From NCBI GenBank assembly GCA_945861785.1, contig CAMAWD010000063.1:1-38199 (forward strand): 38,199 bases of DNA. Reading direction: 5' to 3'. The position numbers and the translations under genes are program-made. Below, one piece after another: positions 35,701 through 38,199 of this stretch. The notes beneath the pieces are model-generated. The model ran no database searches. It was not told the origin of the DNA and saw only the letters and a program-made list of their open reading frames with translations. Each line of letters starts with the position of its first letter. Positions within the stretch are counted from its first letter, which is position 1. Origin of the DNA: Rhodoferax sp. OV413. GTDB lineage: Bacteria > Pseudomonadota > Gammaproteobacteria > Burkholderiales > Burkholderiaceae_C.

Positions 35701-38199
35701 CTACAGCTTCATCTCCACCCAGGCCGGCTCCAGCCGCACCGACGAGAGCCAGCGCGTCGACATCGCGCACCGCGGCTCGGGTACTTTCACTCTGAGTTTG
35801 AACCACGAGGACCAGACCTACAGCACGGACGCTCTGGATTTGGGCGCAAGCGAGCAACTGGTGCAGGCCGCCCTGAACCGTGCTTTGGGCACGGTGGGCA
35901 GCGTCACCGTCACCGCGCCCGCAGAAGGCAGCTACCTGGTTGTCTTCGGCGGTGCGCTGGCTGGCCAGAATCTGGACGCGCTCACCGTGGTCACCACCAC
36001 AGACCCGGCCCGCTTCATCCAGACCGAGCAGCAAGGCCAGCGCGGCGTGGGTGCCAGCTATGCGATCGACTTGCAGGCGCCCGAGGGCACGACCGAGTTC
36101 AATGCGCAGGTCGAGCTCAATGGCGTGGTCTACACCGCTGAAGGGCTGGGCGTCGAGCTGACGGCATCCCAGGTACGTACGCAGTTGCTGGGCGCGCAGT
36201 CCGAAGAGGGTGAGGAGCTCAGTGCCGCGGGCTTGGCCCTCACCGTGGAGGCCGGCGAGCAGGCCGGCCAGTGGACAGTGTCCTTTGGCATGACGAGCGA
36301 GGGCCTGACCCCCTCGGGCCTGCGCACAGCCTTGCTCACCCCCGACGAAGAAGCACCGGCCGAGCCCGAGGCCGACGTGCCGGCTGAGCCGGTCAAGGGC
36401 GCGATGGCTGTGGGCGGCCTGGTGGTGCGCAACGATGTGCGCGCCGTGGCCCAAGCCTATATCCGCTTTGCCCAGTTCACCGCCGGCTCGGTCAGCGTGG
36501 CCGTGTCGGAAGCAGCCAGCATAGAAGCCAGCCTGGAGGCGGTGGCAGAGGCCAGCGGCGGCACGGGCAAAGGTCTGGCCGTGGGCGGCGCGATTGCCAC
36601 CAACCTCATCCTCAACCAGTCGGCGGCTTTCATTTCGGACAGCAGCATCACCACCGAAGAAGATGGCGTCAGCGTCGAGGGCAGCAACACCGCCAGCATC
36701 AGCGCGAGCAACAACAGCTCGATCAGTTCGGACGGCACGTCCGTGGGCGTGACGCTGGCCTTCAACACCATCGGCTGGCAGGCGCAAAACGTGCTCTTTG
36801 CCGCCATCGATGCCCTGGTGGGCAGCGAGATCGGCGACGAGGAAAAGGCCCAGGTCAAAGCCTATCTTCACAACGCCGACATCGATTCAGCGGGCGCGGT
36901 CACCGTCAGTGCCACCAACGAAGCCGAGATCCTGGCGCAGATCCGCAACGAGGTCGCCTCCGCTCTGCCCGAGCCGCCCAGCGCGCTCGATTCGGCCACT
37001 GGCGATACACCGGGTGGTGCGGCCGGTGGAGCCACGGGTGGAGCAACTGGCGCTGCGGGCGCTGCCGCACCCGCCAAGAGCGTGTCGGCCGGCTTTGTGC
37101 TGGCCAGCAACATGGTCAGCAGCGCCGCGCTGGCGACCATCACGCACGATGCGGCCAAAACTCCATTGACGATGCGCGACCTCACCGTCGGCGCAGGCGG
37201 CCTGAGTGTGAGCGCTACCGACGATGCTCGCATCGTCTCCAAAGTCGACCTGTCGGTGGTTTCGGGCAACGAGAGCGAGCTGACGATGGCCATGCGCTCC
37301 TTCGTCAATCTCTTTGGCGTGACTTACACCGACATGTCCGGCACCCAGCGGGTGATCTTTGGCGATCGGGTGCGCGTGGGCGGACCGACCTACACCACCT
37401 TCGACCGGCCTGAGGCGGTGACTGCCGGCGACCGCATTGAGCTCAAGTCAAGCTTGGGCGGCGGCCAGGCGGGCGACCTGTACGAGTACATCGGCGAGGA
37501 AGACCTGGAAGCGCCGCGCCTGGACAAAACCGACTTCAGCGACACCGATCTGTGGCGCCAGGTGCAGGGCTCGGCCGACACCACCTATGTGTTCAAGGGT
37601 TCATCCTCAATCTTTGATCTGGGCAGCGAAGACTTCAACGACTCCAGCCGCTGGCTGGCGATCGACCTCGACGGCCTGGTCGATGTGGCCGCTGCGGCGG
37701 TGGAGGCCGCCGCCACGCTCAAGGGCAGCGTCACCGGCGGCGATTCGGGCTCATCGGCCTTTGGTGGCCTGGTGGTGCGCAACGATGTGCGCAGCGATGT
37801 CGACGCCCTGGTCGATGGTTTTGCGATGGAGGTCACTGGCGATGTGAGCATCACCGCCACCGAGTCGGCCATCATCTTGGCGCAAGACAACAGCACGGTC
37901 GAGGCCAAGACCACCGGTTTCAACGTCGTGGTGGCCACCAACACCATCCTGGGTGGGGCCAATGCGGTCATGCGCAACAGCACCCTGGTGACCCTGGCCG
38001 AAGAGGCTGCTACCACCGACGAAGCCACCACCGACGAAGCTACTACCGACGAAGCCGCCGAGCCCATGACCGGCAGCGTGACAGTCAGCGCCGAAAGCGT
38101 GGCCTTCATCCTGGCCGAGGTCAACAGCTCGGTCAAGGCAGCGACCTCAGTGGGCGTGGTGATGGCCTTCAACACCATCGGCTACACGCCGCAAAACGT
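23786..38199 (+). CDS. Giant LEPR-XLL-type repeat protein, 3' end outside window
   Basis: The frame from ATG 23786 is open to the right edge: 4,804 codons without stop, so the full protein is larger. CAGGA at 23771-23775 is a possible ribosome site. The N-terminus is basic (MYKKNRLNSASIRPPFRRSR) and is followed by ERLEDRILLSAEPLLQF (residues 25-40), a form of the LEPR-XLL motif found at the start of very large surface proteins; there is no ordinary signal peptide. The body consists of beta-rich repeats: modules of about 290-300 residues with AFNTIGW and VRNDVR motifs (25.8-29.7 kb and 36.4 kb onward), separated by an inserted region (29.9-36.3 kb) with two other duplicated unit types. It is acidic and Ala/Gly-rich, and I saw no cysteine. 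It is probably a secreted or surface adhesin-like protein exported by the preceding gene products; its ligand is unknown. Confidence 0.86.
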   Translation, partial: MYKKNRLNSASIRPPFRRSRSTVERLEDRILLSAEPLLQFNRVDSEQALVVENLAYNAQTRLVDPLDLSTISSIASLIDLTRPQTGQNSKFNWTGSTSSLLKLNSQLSALVLDLGEGTSQMSLSNDGNGMLRLSRLDGQAAKEGENPYDFVFAKPTSILGIRGGGGIDRLIIDNVDLGMTSLSVDVELIDIPSTSTLTGQNNVLLMARDSFAGDLGQLTIGADDLELSASIDVAGSMQVVGNVVLAAQVSVELEQDVTLTGYYEVNGSTTARVRISDGAQITAQSLALSATTESRWALAANDGLIGGRLALDLIQTTEALVEGGVDISVAPMADDEGNPGVGLLIEAIDWTDASVVLDMADGEITGLSKETKAGQALEGFELGWTQIDLVRQTVAGLGSEASTSKPTRISSVDGLVHISAASFDGVGNEDGENAGVYGSVMSSLVGLHISNIDHDVQAFVVNSALEVGALNVYALNETSALANGKIARNKVDGNTEAWIEGADLSSAGAIALIAQDLATFSATSEGFSADIPKLDTLKVGIASTTNTVNRKVSAYLLSSTVSASDMAVLASNDSTLSVSIESMAVFDSEAPEGEAAAETPAEGGGSGMQMAFGGTFAWNQFNGQVLAYVEDSTLETTDGDLAVQAVNSAALEAQSKAGTAVSTGAAAGASLAFNAVGWDMGNIAAAGLNSILGTDIGATASPLLTQAYVRGSDLTVAGETSVSAENTMGIEALISNSADVLGGGAGGGLSLGAAMILASNRVRSDTRAFVDGKKQLAGADQSVLDVGGGLTVSAIDDAGISAEVSMSSNVAGGSGTTVAAGGVFSLNDVRSQVAADVWSLTLTVGGDASITASATAQISAVLSGEVVASSEEAGAAEGGDEAAAEPAADAGADTESGDAGGGGGTSVAANGLIATNRILIDAAASLRDSVITVSGSLGVEAENTATIDAENTASTESSGTAAGVVLAFNTIGWKPQNIFSAAIDTLIGTDGLGQTDSAQSSAEITNTTLDVGEDLTLTAVTVPQINASIENTVQSSGGVAVGLTLASNLVSADARVLLTPKTEAGVMELPDDTVFAVGGNVLVKASDTSGIVARIGAATGSEGKAALGAQLVRNDVRSTVNTLVDSAAIEAEGDVTLLARGSASITALLSDQELPELKEPVADEGADPAAVAEDAPAEQEVAAEEEPTSEELIAADEEAAAEEAAGASMAFKGLIATNLLLSDVRATVLDSDISAGGDLIARARNAAHIEAENTAKADADGAAVGVTLAFNTIGWKAQNVLFNALDALLGTSIGDEQPAQILATVSGSNLSAGGDLSVLAQAAETITATIVNEANASGASVAAGMVLASNLLSARARATVAPALQAKEKVTLSAGGFVTVSAVDEAGVAADVSMVTSSGGSAAVGGLVVRNDVRSDVFAEVDQVQGEAGWDFTVLALESASIEATLSGETKSLAAAEDPAADPAADAGADAGADAGADAGADAGADAGGTAAASSPLAVNGLIATNLVLSSAQARITHSELSVDGNLAVQADNISTVTADNSATLESDGTAVGVTLAFNTIGWKPQNLFANAIDALLGTDALGQEQPAVVSALVLGTTFTVGGDVAVQAGGLDEEEDAPVGSTISATISNESTANGASASASFVLASNKISTTSQAWVGPLTPAQAAIEGAFAESLALLVGGNMDVTATDAGTIEAEVTMAATSGGGTAVGGVVVMNDLRGVVLASLDRVELTVAGDVTIAASEASSLSSVLSGSTESPPEDPDAAAAEADAGADAGGATGAAGGGTGAAAASPMAINALIANNVVLGSSRALLTRSAVQADGSLTVQADNVADITAENTATMSSGGSAVGATLAFNTMGWESQNVLFKAVDALVGSEIGDEDPLVALAKLETVELELGGDLNVLASMQATLTATTSNEASSEGAGAAASIVLTSNMVSTDAQAFILQPEDSEDYALNVAGAVTVQADDAPSIVADTVVTATSSGEGGEEEGDGDYLQVDYRSGDGEVELAFGDQVMVEDGHEAGGNSGRIYRYMGEGEALDLMEENYDHSGLWYELLPPKGFVGDVLAFLESPMPSIEREIVLTTIPMGGVQSDVGFKVGAGWGDLSVRDFLSGVNGDNKGGFAGTEQGVKLETGSLLGRAGPELSLELIFPNPELPYYSYEKVLGTLNHGGEAHDWGVRAAVGWPDAKLFDLINLPALIDGRFEPLLPEFTASVFFGDLEIDSLTFLPAQFVVQLPTVRVTVLGKPVELTYSSKIFIDTPDYLQEFVDPELEPLVVEIPMMDLDALMKVQGLEDRADDYWDDALVIDVSNPELPYFEEEFIFTTVEMGGQEWDVGLKVGAGWQDTTLLDLLTGEAKPAGISALETGIKIQAGATEILGYNVQGPELNLELILPNPELPYYEYRYALGEVPLIPPVAEEPAAGEEAPTEVAEPVMIDWGLELAVGWQDTLLLDLIDMEAWLEGEFDPKLPELDLRLYIDLPEDAEAGTIAAFLPEYFDVALPSFKLSLLGTEMALGFGTSFTFKTPDAYAAYVDASLPRGQASLPGLDLDIALGALFNGTEVSLDEMKFVPSPEQLKQLVDATQPDAINAALLEAIQIIPGNYAFTQPKIQGLVFGMPVEFDVPIDNFSGEWLGFTLTEFSLEDVLPESLYTLIEPFVNTKSATVEFALPTMDLGVVGPAIGDLPYLEASESIDLGSEDEPLEFGIKVGAGWKDATLAGMLLSDPVPGGIVPLDMGVRFQSPGIAITVPMLDVGSLTLQGPALDIELMLPEVDLPYLEYQQALGKLNVQAQQTGQTLPVSEVDWGLELALGWKDMQLTDLVDMEAWLEGDFSVAVPELDLRLYVDLPERDDLPEIKAFLPQYFDIALPRFKATILGKELAIGFGTTLRYETPKEYADYIDEALAPVQARLTGIDLDAAIDLLEAGEELDAQAIRDLRYTPDDEAVEIDLTDLESVNDAFETLIQVIPERFTIADPTYSGIVFGVEIESKIRLIDLAPELVEFSLSEILSESVYQLIEPFIRPMGADEAPVLITLPELELPDIGPSVPFVEQFVDLLKTMPSQVRLFNPTVSAALLGISIEQTLPLTEVVQLVADELGIELFSFEVNEDDPSESYIEFSILEVMDQLPETLQDLLGYLIDDQEPEEGEDPPEPKKPMELRAVELDLGDFTPAGMQQYVPYVKLGTALLNKLGLKLPFINLDPQSSDPVAEAETGEAAGDETPPETEVEAGTGLTWTTAEAALEAAEAVNEVQTLSLAIDASLGQGSERTFKLALGKSKVTDAIEVLPLGGTAAAEQQQVTVLQSDVNKRFALKIGTWTSSEIIYSGNPEFDAKKIADELAKHTDIASAKVRYGTDAQSRRTFTIDYVTEDKASPNLAKLQVVLPSTAGKLAFATSTLRDGSAASSAASQVALIQAALDKTFGKDLITVSAGAQGRYLLTMAGRYAHTNLDQLQVSEASTGVKASTATQTEGKAGTGPSYLIDLQAPADQTLFDLRLTVAGVEYTLEDVAVGVTASQLAAKLAAATDEAGKTLLENGTQKPTVKLGSESGQWVVAFAAGTSEVEIQTTLKEASVDEGDTGTGTDTGTDTGTDTGTDTPAELEWVDATQMVARVEGVSELQVLDLNVAPEALGPDSVFSLSLGKTKITDPIALLSLGEASDEQQVLKIINTQANANKRFVLKLGDKTSAPLTFANSPLKDAEAIRVAVAGLLGVAAPKTGGPISVTWDTSSNVSTFTISFSGALAALDIAQITAERVPVASASLAPNTLLFNAQTLAQGNPGYTREEQAALIQIALDTTFGESQITVSVAEDGSYLLAMNGRYANANVEQMRVITDAVAAAFAQGKVSTLREGSSVATNQGYSVTFKKQFGEQRFQLYVSGKKDLPDTPVHFNWAENPAKTIRDLQAEYVRVLNSPQANIQAVLGVGKVVTADDIQVTRDTSYKGTGNRYLVELVGQLAGKSVPTLRISSEKLSYSFISTQAGSSRTDESQRVDIAHRGSGTFTLSLNHEDQTYSTDALDLGASEQLVQAALNRALGTVGSVTVTAPAEGSYLVVFGGALAGQNLDALTVVTTTDPARFIQTEQQGQRGVGASYAIDLQAPEGTTEFNAQVELNGVVYTAEGLGVELTASQVRTQLLGAQSEEGEELSAAGLALTVEAGEQAGQWTVSFGMTSEGLTPSGLRTALLTPDEEAPAEPEADVPAEPVKGAMAVGGLVVRNDVRAVAQAYIRFAQFTAGSVSVAVSEAASIEASLEAVAEASGGTGKGLAVGGAIATNLILNQSAAFISDSSITTEEDGVSVEGSNTASISASNNSSISSDGTSVGVTLAFNTIGWQAQNVLFAAIDALVGSEIGDEEKAQVKAYLHNADIDSAGAVTVSATNEAEILAQIRNEVASALPEPPSALDSATGDTPGGAAGGATGGATGAAGAAAPAKSVSAGFVLASNMVSSAALATITHDAAKTPLTMRDLTVGAGGLSVSATDDARIVSKVDLSVVSGNESELTMAMRSFVNLFGVTYTDMSGTQRVIFGDRVRVGGPTYTTFDRPEAVTAGDRIELKSSLGGGQAGDLYEYIGEEDLEAPRLDKTDFSDTDLWRQVQGSADTTYVFKGSSSIFDLGSEDFNDSSRWLAIDLDGLVDVAAAAVEAAATLKGSVTGGDSGSSAFGGLVVRNDVRSDVDALVDGFAMEVTGDVSITATESAIILAQDNSTVEAKTTGFNVVVATNTILGGANAVMRNSTLVTLAEEAATTDEATTDEATTDEAAEPMTGSVTVSAESVAFILAEVNSSVKAATSVGVVMAFNTIGYTPQN
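23861..23905 (+). other. LEPR-XLL-type N-terminal motif
   Basis: Residues 26-34 of the giant protein read LEDRILLSA, matching the LEPR-x-LLS consensus with Asp in place of Pro. It is preceded by an Arg-rich segment. The motif has been proposed as a sorting signal because it recurs near the start of otherwise unrelated giant repeat proteins. Here it is the only candidate export signal in the protein. Confidence 0.7.
25797..29650 (+). repeat. Tandem ~0.9-kb modules in giant gene (first block)
   Basis: The core motif AFNTIGW (first copy AFNAVGW) has its Phe codon at 25802, 26687, 27593, 28457 and 29351, giving spacings of 295, 302, 288 and 298 residues. Between cores the same order of short motifs returns: LASNLVSADA-like, VRNDVRS-like (Val codon at 27119 and 28010), an acidic Ala-rich linker, and ATNLVLS-like. 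The modules are probably beta-solenoid or haemagglutinin-like; the fold is inferred. Confidence 0.8.
28190..28255 (+). repeat. DAGA low-complexity tandem repeat
   Basis: In the giant gene about six repeats of a 12-nt unit encode Asp-Ala-Gly-Ala over and over (nucleotide unit GCCGATGCAGGG and variants). It forms a flexible acidic linker between two modules. All copies are whole-codon, so slippage would change length without breaking the frame. Confidence 0.75.
30074..32900 (+). repeat. Duplicated ~1.1-kb units in inserted region (first type)
   Basis: The motif KVGAGW occurs after Gly codons at 30074, 30794 and 31901. The last two start units of about 369 residues that share WGLELAVGW, DMEAWLEGEF, LPELDLRLYIDLP, FLPEYFDVALP and end with LIEPF (Leu codons at 31745 and 32831). 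The first is a partial copy. I do not recognise the domain. The units interrupt the AFNTIGW array. Confidence 0.75.
33550..36300 (+). repeat. Duplicated ~1.1-kb units in inserted region (second type)
   Basis: LGKSKVTDAIEVLPLG (Gly codon of LGK at 33608) and LGKTKITDPIALLSLG (34706) begin two related units 366 residues apart. Each contains an ALIQAALDKTFG-like helix followed by ITVS and YLL(T/A)M motifs near 34020 and 35140; a third partial copy lies near 35850. A later pair of segments begins SYLIDLQAP (about 34220) and SYAIDLQAP (about 36060). The domain is not known to me. Confidence 0.7.
34522..34578 (+). repeat. TGTD low-complexity linker
   Basis: A run of about four Thr-Asp-Thr-Gly units, encoded by ACCGACACAGGA-like 12-nt repeats, joins two duplicated units of the giant protein. 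It is likely a flexible spacer. Confidence 0.72.
36418..38199 (+). repeat. AFNTIGW modules resume (second block)
   Basis: After the inserted region, VRNDVR (second Val codon of GLVVRNDVR at 36425 and 37775) and AFNTIG (Phe codon at 36761 and 38168) reappear. The nucleotide sequence around GLVVRNDVR is almost identical at about 28005, 36420 and 37770, which points to recent duplication or gene conversion. A TTDEA linker with three 15-nt copies lies at about 38010-38056. The array continues beyond the window. Confidence 0.78.

Noticed and set aside
33743-36871. Very long minus-strand open frame (over 1,000 codons) inside the giant gene, with similar ones at 25906-28017, 26471-28483, 28051-29622 and 29210-31540
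   Set aside because: They mirror the repeat-rich, GC-biased plus-strand gene, consist of low-complexity Ala/Ser/Thr/Pro or His/Gln/Gly/Val runs, and have no domain pattern. The plus frame carries clear protein repeats that stay in frame throughout.
14366-38199. Ordinary type I secretion or two-partner secretion as explanation for the operon
   Set aside because: No ABC transporter or TpsB/Omp85-type pore gene is present, and the cargo has no visible RTX nonapeptides or TPS domain within the window, though its C-terminus is not seen.

Overview
The window looks like a chromosomal segment of a GC-rich betaproteobacterium, probably Burkholderiales and perhaps Comamonadaceae. This is inferred from codon use, dense gene packing, and the style of its MocR, GNAT, XRE-cupin, SapC and IS110 proteins; no taxonomic marker is present. 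I saw no rRNA, tRNA or CRISPR array.

Bases 1-7555 and 8226-11593 form a methylated-amine / quaternary-amine catabolic island. A minus-strand pair (XRE-cupin regulator and a dimethylglycine/sarcosine dehydrogenase-like FAD protein) diverges from a plus-strand pair (a second such FAD protein and an MttB-superfamily methyltransferase). The divergent promoters appear to share their -35 region. After a small ParD/ParE-type toxin-antitoxin pair (7627-8326) comes a MocR-type regulator divergent from a two-gene operon that resembles tmpA-tmpB: a gamma-butyrobetaine-hydroxylase-like Fe/2-oxoglutarate oxygenase and an HD-domain oxygenase. In the described Tmp pathway these convert 2-trimethylaminoethylphosphonate to glycine betaine plus phosphate. 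The neighbouring FAD and MttB-like enzymes could then demethylate the betaine, so the island may be a phosphonate-to-C1 salvage route.

Bases 11594-14260 are a decaying junction: a PhyH-type dioxygenase remnant, a frameshifted Tat-signal nucleoside deaminase, an intact GNAT acetyltransferase, an intact SapC-family gene and an IS110 transposase remnant.

Bases 14366 to the right edge hold one tightly packed operon that I consider the most interesting content: TolC-like outer-membrane protein, HlyD/RND-type adaptor, GAF-TM-HlyD protein, PqqD-like/M50 protease/HlyD fusion, a C-terminally shortened SecA-like ATPase, a 309-residue protein of unknown function, and then a giant open reading frame of at least 4,804 codons that leaves the window without a stop. 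The giant protein starts with a basic N-terminus and a LEPR-XLL-type motif (residues 26-34) in place of a normal signal peptide. It is built from large internal repeats, is acidic, and shows no cysteine in my reading. Three consecutive gene junctions overlap as ATGA and the giant gene starts 2 nt after its neighbour, so the genes are probably co-translated. No ABC transporter, RND pump or SecY homologue lies in the cluster. I infer a dedicated export machine for the giant repeat protein, with a SecA-like motor, a membrane protease/adaptor and TolC, that to my knowledge has no experimental description.
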